A stretch of 64,000 nucleotides of DNA, from the NCBI GenBank assembly GCA_964035545.1, contig CAXIUT010000103.1, positions 62,001-126,000 on the forward strand. The letters are read 5' to 3'. Within the stretch, counting starts at the first letter, position 1. The number at the start of each line of letters is the position of its first letter. Shown here one piece after another: positions 1 to 13,422 of this stretch. A program made the position numbers and the translations under genes. This stretch comes from Bugula neritina. Its lineage: Eukaryota > Bryozoa > Gymnolaemata > Cheilostomatida > Bugulidae. The notes beneath the pieces are model-generated. The model did not search any database and was not told the DNA's origin. It saw nothing but the letters and a program-made list of their open reading frames with translations.

Positions 1-1341
1 TAGATCCAAAACAAGTTGATTAACAATTGAAGTTGAAGTCTCCATGTAGTCAACACTTTAGTCCTAACGTCAAATGCAAACGTCTGCAACCACACTGTGA
101 AGACTTCATGAGCTGGTTAGCTGACAGGACACATTAAAGTTCTTAACTCTTGTGTGTATAGTGATGCCCATCTTGAACTAGAGAGGGCTGACTGAAGACT
201 GCTACTTTGTGAAAATTGACAATGCATATTATTGTTATTCATTGTTGAGATTCACGACTGCCATAAACAATGATAAAATATTCTTTGTTGGTACTACTGA
301 GTAAAATAAAATATAATATAATATTGTTTTCTGGACAGAAAAGTAATATCAAATGCATATTATAACTTACCATAAATCTACAGTGCTTCACATCTTCACT
401 TTTTTCTGCAATGTTATTTCTTTGCAGTTGAAAGTACTGGCTGAATATATGACTATGAAACATGACCCTTCAATTTCATTGCACCAGCACCAGTTGCAAG
501 ATAGGTGTGTTGGGAGTTATCTTTCCCAAAATTTTGTTCTTGGTGTTTATACGAAGCAGACACAGGCTAATATTAGTTTTGTTATTTGCAAGAGTTTTTC
601 TGTCTGATTGTCCATCAGCAAAAGTTTGCGCCTTGCAGTTATTATGGAAATACCAGTGATGCTGGAAGACCTTTGCATTGTACACCCGCCTTTACTATTG
701 AATTTAGATGTTTTATTTTCCCATCCCCTCTCCTGCCCTCCTGTCCCCTCTAACAACCAGCAATCCTGACTCTTGTGAATTGTGTTATTGTTCTAGAGTT
801 GGCCCATGGGCCCACAGTATACGATTTGAAGCTTTATAGTTTACAGGCAGTCGAGATGAGTCACTGCTGAAACCCATTTTATTAGTAGACTATATTGCTC
901 TTCAATCATCAGTTTTCATATTAAAAGAGAAAGCTCATCTGCAGCGCCATTTCACAGTGTCATGTTTTGCTAGAGCAATAACTACTTTTAGATGCCTTTG
1001 CAAACATATGAGAAGTAAATGAGTCATTCTATGAAAAGAGGTGTTTGCAGCACTTGTCCACTTTTGATTTACACGCGGCATGGAAACTTTTGTAGTTTTA
1101 AATAATGTCTCCAAATTCATCACTTGCATGTGTTTAGATACTTGATGAAAATTTTTATGCAAAACTTGATGCCTGCTTCAAAGACACCAGTGCTTAATTA
1201 CTGTGTTAACTGTATTGGCACGTTGCCATGAGATATTTGGTAATATTTCGCATCACAACAAACTCTTCAGAAAGTTAAGAAAATCAGTCTAGAAAGTTAA
1301 TGAAATAAACCTACCAGAGAGAGTAAGCCAGATGTAACAAG
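1..1341 (+). repeat. Unit 1, old divergent type (1341 bp)
   Basis: Left-most complete unit. It carries the ancestral-looking TTTGCGCC (not TTTGGCC), lacks the TTA insert after AAAACAA, and has about 12 CpG by hand count. Private changes include TGACTCT in place of the first AP-1 heptamer, an interrupted ATT microsatellite (ATTATTGTTATTC), and a weaker C-run (GCCCTCCTG). Confidence 0.95.
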
Positions 1342-2682
1342 TAGATCCAAAACAAGTTGATTAACAATTGAAGTTGAAGTCTCCATGTAGTCAACACTTT
1401 AGTCCTAACATCAAATGCAAACGTCTGCAACCAAACTGTGAAGACTTCATGAGCTGGTTAGCTGACAGGACACATTAAAGTTCTTAACTCTTGTGTGTAT
1501 AGTGATGCCCATCTTGAACTAGAGAGGGCTGACTGAAGACTGCTACTTTGTGAAAATTGACAATGCATATTATTATTATTCATTGTTGAGATTCACGACT
1601 GCCATAAACAATGATAAAATATTCTTTGTTGGTACTACTGAGTAAAATAAAATATAATATAATATTGTTTTCTGGACAGGAAAGTAATATCAAATGCATA
1701 TTATAACTTACCATAAATCTACAGTGCTTCACATCTTCACCTTTTTTTGCAATGTTATTTCTTTGCAGTTAGAAGTACTAGCTGAATGTATGACTATGAA
1801 ACATAACCCTTCAATTTCATTGCACCAGCACCAGTTGCAAGATAGGTGTGTTGGGAGTTATCTTTCCCAAAATTTTGTTCTTGGTGTTTATACGAAGCAG
1901 ACACAGGCTAATATTAGTTTTGTTATTTGCAAGAGTTTTTCTGTCTGATTGTCCATCAGCAAAAGTTTGTGCCTTGCAGTTATTATGGAAATACCAGTGA
2001 TGCTGGAAGACCTTTGCATTGTACACCCGCCTTTACTATTGAATTTAGACGTTTTATTTTCCTATCCCCTCTCCTGCCCCCCTGTCCCCTCTAACAACCA
2101 GCAATCCTGACTCATGTGAATTGTGTTATTGTTCTAGAGTTGGCCCATGGGCCTACAGTATACGATTTGAAGCTTTATAGTTTACAGGCAGTCGAGATGA
2201 GTCACTGCTGAAACCCATTCGATTAGTAGACTATATTGCTCTTCAATCATCAGTTTTCATATTAAAAGAGAAAGCTCATCGCCAGCGCCATTTCACAGTG
2301 TTATATTTTGCTAAAGCAATAACTAATTTAAGATGCCTTTGCAAACATATGAGAAATAAATGAGTCATTCTATGAAAAGAGGTGTTTGCAGCACTTGTCC
2401 ACTTTTGATTTACACGCGGCATGGAAACTTTTGTAGTTTTAAATAATATCTCCAAACTCATCACTTGCATGTGTTTAGATCCTTGATGAAAATTGTTATG
2501 CAAAACTTGATGCCTGCTTCAAAGACACCAGTGCTTAATTACTGTGTTAACTGTATTGGCACGTTGCCATGAGATATTTGGTAATATTTCGCATCACAAC
2601 AAACTCTTCAGAAAGTTAAGAAAATCAGTCTAGAAAATCAATGAAATAAACCTACCCGGGAGAGTAAGCCAGATGTAACAAG
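1342..2682 (+). repeat. Unit 2, old type, dimer member a (1341 bp)
   Basis: Shares with unit 4 the changes CATCGCCAGCGCC (loses the PstI-like CTGCAG), GAAAATCAATG and CTACCCG. Private CCTATCCCC removes the last G-run of the minus-strand quadruplex motif. Confidence 0.95.
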
Positions 2683-4025
2683 TAGATCCAAAACAAGTTG
2701 ATTAACAATTGAAGTTGAAGTCTCCATGTAGTCAACACTTTAGTCCTAATGTCAAATGCAAACGTCTGCAACCAAACTCTGTAGACTTCAAGAGCTGGTT
2801 AGCTGACAGGACTCATCAAAGTTCTTAACTCTTGTGTGTATAGTGATGCCCATCTTGAACTAGAGAGGGCTGACTGAAGACTGCTACTTTGTGAAAATTG
2901 ACAATGCATATTATTATTATTCATTGTTGAGATTCACGACTGCCATAAACAATGATAAAATATTCATTGTTGGTACTACTGAGTAGAATAAGATATAATG
3001 AAATATTGTTTTCTGGACAGATAAGTAATATCAAATGCATATTATAACTTACCATAAATCTACAGTGCTTCACATCTTCACTTTTTTCTGCAATGTTATT
3101 TCTTTGCAGTTAGAAGTACTAGCTGAATATATGACGATGAAACATAACCCTTCAATTTCATTGCACCAGCACCAGATGCAAGATAGGTGTGTTGGGAGTT
3201 ATCTTTCCCAAAGTTTTGTTCTTGGTGTATATCTGAAGCAGACACAAGCTAATATTAGTTTTGTTATTTGCAAGAGTTTTTCTGTCTGATTGTCCATCAG
3301 CAAAAGTTTGCGCCTTGCAGTTATTACGGAAATACCAGTGATGCTGGAAGACCTTTGCATTGTACACCCGCCTTTACTATTGAATTTAGATGTTTTATTT
3401 TCCCATCCCCTCTCCTGCCCCCCTGTCCCCTCTAACAACCAGCAATCCTGACTCATGTGAATTGTGTTATTGTTCTAGAGTTGGCCCATGGGCCCACAGT
3501 ATAAGATTTGAAGCTTTATAGTTTACAGGCAGTCGAGATGAGTCACTGCTGAAACCCATTTTATTAGTAGACTATATTGCTCTTCAATCATCAGTTTTCA
3601 TATTAAAAGAGAAAGCTCATCTGCAGCGCCATTTCACAGTGTTATATTTTGCTAGAGCAATAACTAATTTTAGATGCCTTTGCAAACATATGAGACATGA
3701 ATGAGTCATTCTATGAAAAGAGGTGTTTGCAGAGCTTGTCCACTTTTGATTTACACGCGGCATGGAAACTTTTGTAGTTTTAAATAATATCTCCAAACTC
3801 ATCACTTGCATGTGTTTAGATACTTGATGAAAATTTTTATGCAAAATTTGATGCCTGCTTCAAAGACACCAGTGCTTAATTACTGTGTTAACTGTATTGG
3901 CACGTTGCCATGAGATATTCAGTAATATATTTCGCTTCACAACAAACTCTTCAGAAAGTTGAGAAAATCAGTCTAGAAAGTTAATGAAATAAACCTACCA
4001 GAAAGAGTAAGCCAGATGTAACAAG
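2683..4025 (+). repeat. Unit 3, old type, dimer member b (1343 bp)
   Basis: Shares with unit 5 CAGATGCAAG, GTATATCTGAAG and the 2-bp longer ATTCAGTAATATATTTCGC. Private CTCTGTAGACTTCAAG. Confidence 0.95.
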
Positions 4026-5366
4026 TAGATCCAAAACAAGTTGATCAACAATTGAAATTGAAATCTCCATGTAGTCAACACTTTAGTCCTAATGTCAAAT
4101 GCAAACGTCTGCAACCAAACTGTGTAGACTTCATGAGCTGGTTAGCTGACAGGACTCATTAAAGTTCTTAACTCTTGTGTGTATAGTGATGCCCATCTTG
4201 AACTAGAGAGGGCTGATTGAAGACTGCTACTTTGTGAAAATTGACAATGCATATTATTATTATTCATTGTTGCGATTCACGACTGCCATAAACAATGATA
4301 AAATATTCATTGTTGGTACTACTGAGTAGAATAAAATATAATATAATATTATTTTCTGGACAGATAAATAAGATCAAATGCATATTATAACTTACCATAA
4401 ATCGACAGTGCTTCACATCTTCACCTTTTTCTGCAATGTTATTTCTTTGCAGTTGAAAGTACTGGCTGAATATATGACTATGAAACATAACCCTTCAATT
4501 TCATTGCACCAGCATCAGTTGCAAGAGAGGTGTGTTGGGAGTTATCTTTCCCAAAGTTTTGTTCTTGGTGTTTATACGAAGCAGACACAAGCTAATATTA
4601 GTTTTGTTATTTGCAAGAGTTTTTCTGTCTGATTGTCCATCAGCAAAAGTTTGCGCCTTGCAGTTATTACGGAAATACCAGTGATGCTGGAAGACCTTTG
4701 CATTGTACACCCGCCTTTACTATTGAATTTAGACGTTTTATTTTCCCATCCCCTCTCCTGCCCCCCTGTCCCCTCTAACAACCAGCAATCCTGACTCATG
4801 TGAATTGTGTTATTGTTCTAGAGTTGGCCCATGGGCCTACAGTATACGATTTGAAGCTTTATAGTTTACAGGCAGTCGAGATGAGTCACTGCTGAAACCC
4901 ATTTTATTAGTAGACTATATTGCTCTTCAATCATCAGTTTTCATATTAAAAGAGAAAGCTCATCGCCAGCGCCATTTCACAGTGTTATATTTTGCTAGAG
5001 CAATAACTAATTTTAGATGCCTTTGCAAACATATGAGACATGAATGAGTCATTCTATGAAAAGAGGTGTTTGCAGAGCTTGTCCACTTTTGATTTACACG
5101 CGGCATGGAAACTTTTGTAGTTTTAAATAATATCTCCAAACTCATCACTTGCATGTGTTTAGATACTTGATGAAAATTTTTATGCAAAATTTGATGCCTG
5201 CTTCAAAGACACCAGTGCTTAATTACTGTGTTAACTGTATTGGCACGTTGCCATGAGATATTTGGTAATATTTCGCATCACAACAAACTCTTCAGAAAGT
5301 TAAGAAAATCAGTCTAGAAAATCAATGAAATAAACCTACCCGAGAGAGTAAGCCAGATGTAACAAG
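4026..5366 (+). repeat. Unit 4, old type, dimer member a (1341 bp)
   Basis: Repeats the diagnostic changes of unit 2 exactly 2684 bp downstream (CATCGCCAGCGCC, GAAAATCAATG). Private GCAAGAGAGGTG; AATTGAAATTGAAATC is shared with unit 7. Confidence 0.95.
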
Positions 5367-6709
5367 TAGATCCAAAACAAGTTGATTAACAATTGAAGTT
5401 GAAATCTCCATGTAGTCAACACTTTAGTCCTAATGTCAAATGCAAACGTCTGCAACCAAACTGTGTAGACTTCATGAGCTGGTTAGCTGACAGGACTCAT
5501 CAAAGTTCTTAACTCTTGTGTGTATAGTGATGCCCATCTTGAACTAGAGAGGGCTGACTGAAGACTGCTACTTTGTGAAAATTGACAATGCATATTATTA
5601 TTATTCATTGTTGAGATTCACGACTGCCATAAACAATGATAAAATATTCATTGTTGGTACTACTGAGTAGAATAAGATATAATGAAATATTGTTTTCTGG
5701 ACAGATAAGTAATATCAAATGCATATTATAACTTACCATAAATCTACAGTGCTTCACATCTTCACCTTTTTCTGCAATGTTATTTCTTTGCAGTTAGAAG
5801 TACTAGCTGAATATATGACGATGAAACATAACCCTTCAATTTCATTGCACCAGCACCAGATGCAAGATAGGTGTGTTGGGAGTTATCTTTCCCAAAATTT
5901 TGTTCTTGGTGTATATCTGAAGCAGACACAGGCTAATATTAGTTTTGTTATTTGCAAGAGTTTTTCTGTCTGATTGTCCATCAGCAAAAGTTTGCGCCTT
6001 GCAGTTATTATGGAAATACCAGTGATGCTGGAAGACCTTTGCATTGTACACCCGCCTTGACTATTGAATTTAGATGTTTTATTTTCCCATCCCCTCTCCC
6101 GCCCCCCTGTCCCCTCTAACAACCGGCAATCCTGACTCATGTGAATTGTGTTATTGTTCTAGAGTTGGCCCATGGGCCCACAGTATACGATTTGAAGCTT
6201 TATAGTTTACAGGCAGTCGAGATGAGTCACTGCTGAAACCCATTTTATTAGTAGACTATATTGCTCTTCAATCATCAGTTTTCATATTAAAAGAGAAAGC
6301 TCATCTGCAGCGCCATTTCACAGTGTTATGTTTTGCTAGAGCAATAACTAATTTTAGATGCCTTTGCAAACATATGAGACATAAATGAGTCATTCTATGA
6401 AAAGAGGTGTTTGCAGAGCTTGTCCACTTTTGATTTACACGCGGCATGGAAACTTTTGTAGTTTTAAATAATATCTCCAAACTCATCACTTGCATGTGTT
6501 TAGATACTTGATGAAAACTTTTATGCAAAATTTGATGCCTGCTTCAAAGACACCAGTGCTTAATTACTGTGTTAACTGTATTGGCACGTTGCCATGAGAT
6601 ATTCAGTAATATATTTCGCTTCACAACAAACTCTTCAGAAAGTTAAGAAAATCAGTCTAGAAAGTTAATGAAATAAACCTACCAGAGAGAATAAGCCAGA
6701 TGTAACAAG
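5367..6709 (+). repeat. Unit 5, old type, dimer member b (1343 bp)
   Basis: Repeats the diagnostic changes of unit 3, 2684 bp downstream. Also carries CCTTGACTATTG, CTCCCGCCC (an extra C-run in the quadruplex tract) and ACCGGCAATCC, all shared with the middle of unit 7. Confidence 0.95.
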
Positions 6710-8049
6710 TAGATCCAAAACAAGTTGATTAACAATTGAAGTTGAAATCTCCATGTAGTCAACACTTTAGTCCTAATGTCAAATGCAAACGTCTGCAACC
6801 AAACTGTGTAGACTTCATGAGCTGGTTAGCTGAAAGGACTCATTAAAGTTCTTAACTCTTGTGTGTATAGTGATGCCCATCTTGAACTAGAGAGGGCTGA
6901 CTGAAGACTGCTACTTTGTGAAAATTGACAATGCATATTATTATTATTCATACTTGAGATTCACGACTGCCATAAACAATGATAAAATATTCATTGTTGG
7001 TACTACTGAGTAGATTAAAATATAATATAATATTATTTTCTGGACAAATAAATAATATCAAATGCATATTGTAACTTACCATAAATCTACAGTGCTTCAC
7101 ATCTTCACTTTTTTCTGCAATGTTATTTCTTTGCAGTTAGAAGTACTAGTTGAAAATATGACTATGAAACATAACCCTTCAATTTCATTGCACCAGCACC
7201 AGTTGCAAGATAGGTGTGTTGGGAGTTATCTTTCCCAAAATTTTGTTCTTGGTGTTTATACGAAGCAGACACAGGCTAATATTAGTTTTGTTATTTGTAA
7301 GAGTTTTTCTGTCTGATTGTCCATCAGCAAAAGTTTGGCCTTGCAGTTATTATGGAAATACCAGTGATGCTGGAAGACCTTTGCATTGTACACCCGCCTT
7401 TACTATTGAATTTAGATGTTTTATTTTCCCATCCCCTCTCCTGCCCCCCTGTCCCCTCTAACAACCAGCAATCCTGACTCATGTGAATTGTGTTATTGTT
7501 CTAGAGTTGGCCCATGGGCCTACAGTATACGATTTGAAGCTTTATAGTTTACAGGCAGTGGAGATGAGTCACTGCTAAAACCCATTTTGTTAGTAGACTA
7601 TATTGCTCTTCAATCATCAGTTTTCATATTAAAAGAGAAAGCTCATCTGCAGCGCCATTTCACAGTGTTATATTTTGCTAGAGCAAGAACTAATTTTAGA
7701 TGCCTTTGCAAACATATGAGAAATAAATGAGTCATTCTATGAAAAGAGGTGTTTGCAGCAATTGTCCACTTTTGATTTACAAGCGGCATGGACACTTTTG
7801 TAGTTTTAAATAATATCTCCAAACTCATCACTTGCATGTGTTTATAGACTTGATAAATTTTTTTATGCAAAACTTGATGCCTGCTTCAAAGACACCAGTG
7901 CTTAATTACTGTGTTAACTGTATTGGCACGTTGCCATGAGATATTTGGTAATATTTCGCATCACAACAAACTCTTCAGAAAGTTGAGAAAATCAGTCTAG
8001 AAAGTTAATGAAATAAACCTACCAGAGAGAGTAAGCCAGATGTAACAAG
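6710..8049 (+). repeat. Unit 6, first young-type unit (1340 bp)
   Basis: First unit with TTTGGCC, GTGGAGATGAG, CAATTGTCC, AAGCGGC and ATAGACTTGATAAATT, but still without the TTA insert. GTAGATTAAAAT and GTAACTTACC are shared with units 8-10. Private ATTCATACTTGAG. Confidence 0.95.
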
Positions 8050-9393
8050 TAGATCCAAAACAATTAGTTGATTAACAATTGAAATTGAAATCTCCATGTA
8101 GTCAACACTTTAGTCCTAATGTCAAATGCAAACGTCTGCAACCAAACTGTGTAGACTTCATGAGCTGGTTAGCTGACAGGACTCATTAAAGTTCTTAACT
8201 CTTGTGTGTATAGTGATGCCCATCTTGAACTAGAGAGGGGTGACTGAAGACTGCTACTTTGTGAAAATTGACAATGCATATTATTATTATTCATTGTTGA
8301 GATTCACGACTGCCATAAACAATGATAAAATATTCTTTGTTGGTACTACTGAGTAGAATAAAATATAATATAATATTATTTTCTGGACAGATAAATAAAA
8401 TCAAATGCATATTATAACTTACCATAAATCTACAGTACTTCACCTCTTCACCTTTTTCTGCAATGTTATTTCTTTGCAGTTAGAAGTACTAGCTGAATAT
8501 ATGACTATGAAACATAACCCTTCAATTTCATTGCACCAGCACCAGTTGCAAGATAGGTGTGTTGGGAGTTATCTTTCCTAAAAATTTGTTCTTGGTGTTT
8601 ATACGAAGCAGACACAGGCTAATATTAGTTTTGTTATTTGCAAGAGTTTTTCTGTCTGATTGTCCATCAGCAAAAGTTTGCGCCTTGCAGTTATTATGGA
8701 AATACCAGTGATGCTGGAAGACCTTTGCATTGTACACCCGCCTTGACTATTGAATTTAGATGTTTTATTTTCCCATCCCCTCTCCCGCCCCCCTGTCCCC
8801 TCTAACAACCGGCAATCCTGACTCATGTGAATTGTGTTATTGTTCTAGAGTTGGCCCATGGGCCCACAGTATACGATTTGAAGCTTTATAGTTTACAGGC
8901 AGTCGAGATGAGTCACTGCTGAAACCCATTTTATTAGTAGACTATATTGCTCTTCAATCATCAGTTTTCATATTAAAAGAGAAAGCTCATCTGCAGCGCC
9001 ATTTCACAGTGTTTTATTTTGCTAGAGCAATAACTAATTTTAGATGCCTTTGCAAACATATGAGAAATAAATGAGTCATTCTATGAAAAGAGGTGTTTGC
9101 AGCAATTGTCCACTTTTGATTTACAAGCGGCATGGACACTTTTGTAGTTTTAAATAATATCTCCAAACTCATCACTTGCATGTGTTTATAGACTTGATAA
9201 ATTTTTTTATGCAAAACTTGATGCCTGCTTCAAAGACACCAGTGCTTAATTACTGTGTTAACTGTATTGGCACGTTGCCATGAGATATTTGGTAATATTT
9301 CGCATCACAACAAACTCTTCAGAAAGTTAAGAAAATCAGTCTAGAAAGTTAATGAAATAAACCTACCAGAAAGAGTGAGCCAGATGTAACAAG
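8050..9393 (+). repeat. Unit 7, old/young chimera (1344 bp)
   Basis: Starts with the TTA insert typical of later units, then carries old-type sequence through the middle (TTTGCGCC, CCTTGACTATTG, ACCGGCAATCC as in unit 5), then young-type 3' sequence (CAATTGTCC, ATAGACTTGATAAATT). Private TTTCCTAAAAATTTG and CACCTCTTCACC. Confidence 0.93.
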
Positions 9394-10736
9394 TAGATCC
9401 AAAACAATTAGTTGATTAACAATTGAAGTTGAAATCTCCATGTAGTCAACACTTTAGTCCTAATGTCAAATGCAAACGTCTGCAACCAAACTGTGTAGAC
9501 TTCATGAGCTGGTTAGCTGAAAGGACTCATTAAAGTTCTTAACTCTTGTGTGTATAGTGATGCCCATCTTGAACTAGAGAGGGCTGACTGAAGACTGCTA
9601 CTTTGTGAAAATTGACAATGCATATTATTATTATTCATTGTTGAGATTCACGACTGCCATAAACAATGATAAAATATTCATTGTTGGTACTACTGAGTAG
9701 ATTAAAATATAATATAATATTATTTTCTGGACAAATAAATAATATCAAATGCATATTGTAACTTACCATAAATCTACAGTGCTTCACATCTTCACTTTTT
9801 TCTGCAATGTTATTTCTTTGCAGTTAGAAGTACTAGTTGAAAATATGACTATGAAACATAACCCTTCAATTTCATTGCACCAGCACCAGTTGCAAGATAG
9901 GTGTGTTGGGAGTTATCTTTCCCAAAATTTTGTTCTTGGTGTTTATACGAAGCAGACACAGGCTAATATTAGTTTTGTTATTTGTAAGAGTTTTTCTGTC
10001 TGATTGTCCATCAGCAAAAGTTTGGCCTTGCAGTTATTATGGAAATACCAGTGATGCTGGAAGACCTTTGCATTGTACACCCGCCTTTACTATTGAATTT
10101 AGATGTTTTATTTTCCCATCCCCTCTCCTGCCCCCCTGTCCCCTCTAACAACCAGCAATCCTGACTCATGTGAATTGTGTTATTGTTCTAGAGTTGGCCC
10201 ATGGGCCTACAGTATACGATTTGAAGCTTTATAGTTTACAGGCAGTGGAGATGAGTCACTGCTAAAACCCATTTTGTTAGTAGACTATATTGCTCTTCAA
10301 TCATCAGTTTTCATATTAAAAGAGAAAGCTCATCTGCAGCGCCATTTCACAGTGTTATATTTTGCTAGAGCAATAACTAATTTTAGATGCCTTTGCAAAC
10401 ATATGAGAAATAAATGAGTCATTCTATGAAAAGAGGTGTTTGCAGCAATTGTCCACTTTTGATTTACAAGCGGCATGGAAACTTTTGTAGTTTTAAATAA
10501 TATCTCCAAACTCATCACTTGCATGTGTTTATAGACTTGATAAATTTTTTTATGCAAAACTTGATGCCTTCTTCAAAGACACCAGTGCTTAATTACTGTG
10601 TTAACTGTATTGGCACGTTGCCATGAGATATTTGGTAATATTTCGCATCGCAACAAACTCTTCAGAAAGTTAAGAAAATCAGTCTAGAAAGTTAATGAAA
10701 TAAACCTACCAGAAAGAGTGAGCCAGATGTAACAAG
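9394..10736 (+). repeat. Unit 8, young type (1343 bp)
   Basis: Very close to units 6, 9 and 10: GTAGATTAAAAT, GTAACTTACC, GTTGAAAATATG. Ends in GAGTGAGCCAG. Private GATGCCTTCTTC and GCATCGCAAC. Confidence 0.95.
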
Positions 10737-12079
10737 TAGATCCAAAACAATTAGTTGATTAACAATTGAAGTTGAAATCTCCATGTAGTCAACACTTTAG
10801 TCCTAATGTCAAATGCAAACGTCTGCAACAAAACTGTGTAGACTTCATGAGCTGGTTAGCTGAAAGGACTCATTAAAGTTCTTAACTCTTGTGTGTATAG
10901 TGATGCCCATCTTGAACTAGAGAGGGCTGACTGAAGACTGCTACTTTGTGAAAATTGACAATGCATATTATTATTATTCATTGTTGAGATTCACGACTGC
11001 CATAAACAATGATAAAATATTCATTGTTGGTACTACTGAGTAGATTAAAATATAATATAATATTATTTTCTGGACAAATAACTAATATCAAATGCATATT
11101 GTAACTTACCATAAGTCTACAGTGCTTCACATCTTCACTTTTTTCTGCAATGTTATTTCTTTGCAGTTAGAAGTACTAGTTGAAAATATGACTATGAAAC
11201 ATAACCCTTCAATTTCATTGCACCAGCACCAGTTGCAAGATAGGTGTGTTGGGAGTTATCTTTCCCAAAATTTTGTTCTTGGTGTTTATACGAAGCAGAC
11301 ACAGGCTAATATTAGTTTTGTTATTTGTAAGAGTTTTTCTGTCTGATTGTCCATCAGCAAAAATTTGGCCTTGCAGTTATTATGGAAATACCAGTGATGC
11401 TGGAAGACCTTTGCATTGTACACCCGCCTTTACTATTGAATTTAAATGTTTTATTTTCCCATCCCCTCTCCTGCCCCCCTGTCCCCTCTAACAACCAGCA
11501 ATCCTGACTCATGTGAATTGTGTTATTGTTCTAGAGTTGGCCCATGGGCCTACAGTATACGATTTGAAGCTTTATAGTTTACAGGCAGTGGAGATGAGTC
11601 ACTGCTAAAACCCATTTTGTTAGTAGACTATATTGCTCTTCAATCATCAGTTTTCATATTAAAAGAGAAAGCTCATCTGCAGCGCCATTTCACAGTGTTT
11701 TATTTTGCTAGAGCAATAACTAATTTTAGATGCCTTTGCAAACATATGAGAAATAAATGAGTCATTCTATGAAAAGAGGTGTTTGCAGCAATTGTCCACT
11801 TTTGATTTACAAGCGGCATGGACACTTTTGTAGTTTTAAATAATATCTCCAAACTCATCACTTGCATGTGTTTATAGACTTGATAAATTTTTTTATGCAA
11901 AACTTGATGCCTGCTTCAAAGACACCAGTGTTTAATTACTGTGTCAACTGTATTGGCACGTTGCCATGAGATATTTGGTAATATTTCGCATCACAACAAA
12001 CTCTTCAGAAAGTTAAGAAAATCAGTCTAGAAAGTTAATGAAATAAACCTACCAGAAAGAGTGAGCCAGATGTAACAAG
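10737..12079 (+). repeat. Unit 9, young type (1343 bp)
   Basis: Unit 8-like. Private GCAACAAAACTG, ACCATAAGTC and GTGTCAACTG. AATTTAAATG is shared only with unit 10 and indicates local homogenisation. Confidence 0.95.
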
Positions 12080-13422
12080 TAGATCCAAAACAATTAGTTG
12101 ATTAACAATTGAAGTTGAAATCTCCATGTAGTCAACACTTTAGTCCTAATGTCAAATGCAAACGTCTGCAACCAAACTGTGTAGACTTCATGAGCTGGTT
12201 AGCTGAAAGGACTCATTAAAGTTCTTAACTCTTGTGTGTATAGTGATGCCCATCTTGAACTAGAGAGGGCTGACTGAAGACTGCTACTTTGTGAAAATTG
12301 ACAATGCATATTATTATTATTCATTGTTGAGATTCACGACTGCCATAAACAATGATAAAATATTCATTGTTGGTACTACTGAGTAGATTAAAATATAATA
12401 TAATATTATTTTCTGGACAAATAAATAATATCAAATGCATATTGTAACTTACCATAAATCTACAGTGCTTCACATCTTCACTTTTTTCTGCAATGTTATT
12501 TCTTTGCAGTTAGAAGTACTAGTTGAAAATATGACTATGAAACATAACCCTTCAATTTCATTGCACCAGCACCAGTTGCAAGATAGGTGTGTTGGGAGTT
12601 ATCTTTCCCAAAATTTTGTTCTTGGTGTTTATACGAAGCAGACACAGGCTAATATTAGTTTTGTTATTTGTAAGAGTTTTTCTGTCTGATTGTCCATCAG
12701 CAAAAGTTTGGCCTTGCAGTTATTATGGAAATACCAGTGATGCTGGAAGACCTTTGCATTGTACACCCGCCTTTACTATTGAATTTAAATGTTTTATTTT
12801 CCCATCCCCTCTCCTGCCCCCCTGTCCCCTCTAACAACCAGCAATCCTGACTCATGTGAATTGTGTTATTGTTCTAGAGTTGGCCCATGGGCCTACAGTA
12901 TACGATTTGAAGCTTTATAGTTTACAGGCAGTGGAGATGAGTCACTGCTAAAACCCATTTTGTTAGTAGACTATATTGCTCTTCAATCATCAGTTTTCAT
13001 ATTAAAAGAGAAAGCTCATCTGCAGCGCCATTTCACAGTGTTTTATTTTGCTAGAGCAATAACTAATTTTAGATGCCTTTGCAAACATATGAGAAATAAA
13101 TGAGTCATTCTATGAAAAGAGGTGTTTGCAGCAATTGTCCACTTTTGATTTACAAGCGGCATGGACACTTTTGTAGTTTTAAATAATATCTCCAAACTCA
13201 TCACTTGCATGTGTTTATAGACTTGATAAATTTTTTTATGCAAAACTTGATGCCTGCTTCAAAGACACCAGTGCTTAATTACTGTGTTAACTGTATTGGC
13301 ACGTTGCCATGAGATATTTGGTAATATTTCGCATCACAACAAACTCTTCAGAAAGTTAAGAAAATCAGTCTAGAAAGTTAATGAAATAAACCTACCAGAA
13401 AGAGTGAGCCAGATGTAACAAG
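12080..13422 (+). repeat. Unit 10, young type (1343 bp)
   Basis: Nearly the same as units 8 and 9, with AATTTAAATG shared with unit 9 only. Confidence 0.95.

Noticed and set aside
180-200. tRNA-like B box (GTTCAAGAT on the minus strand)
   Set aside because: It matches the B-box consensus only partly and has no A box at the right distance and no cloverleaf.
353-607. 84-codon forward frame repeated in many units
   Set aside because: It recurs only because the DNA repeats. It is lost by single indels in many units, shows no recognisable domain, and variants between units do not favour synonymous positions as far as I can see.
7725-7745. CR1-like ATTCTATG 3' end word
   Set aside because: A single 8-mer in the unit with no adjacent repeats or reverse-transcriptase sequence; chance is sufficient.
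10330-10557. 66-75-codon minus-strand frame present in almost every unit
   Set aside because: Short, no known motif, and its end shifts with single substitutions. I considered a transposase or zinc-finger remnant and saw no diagnostic residues.
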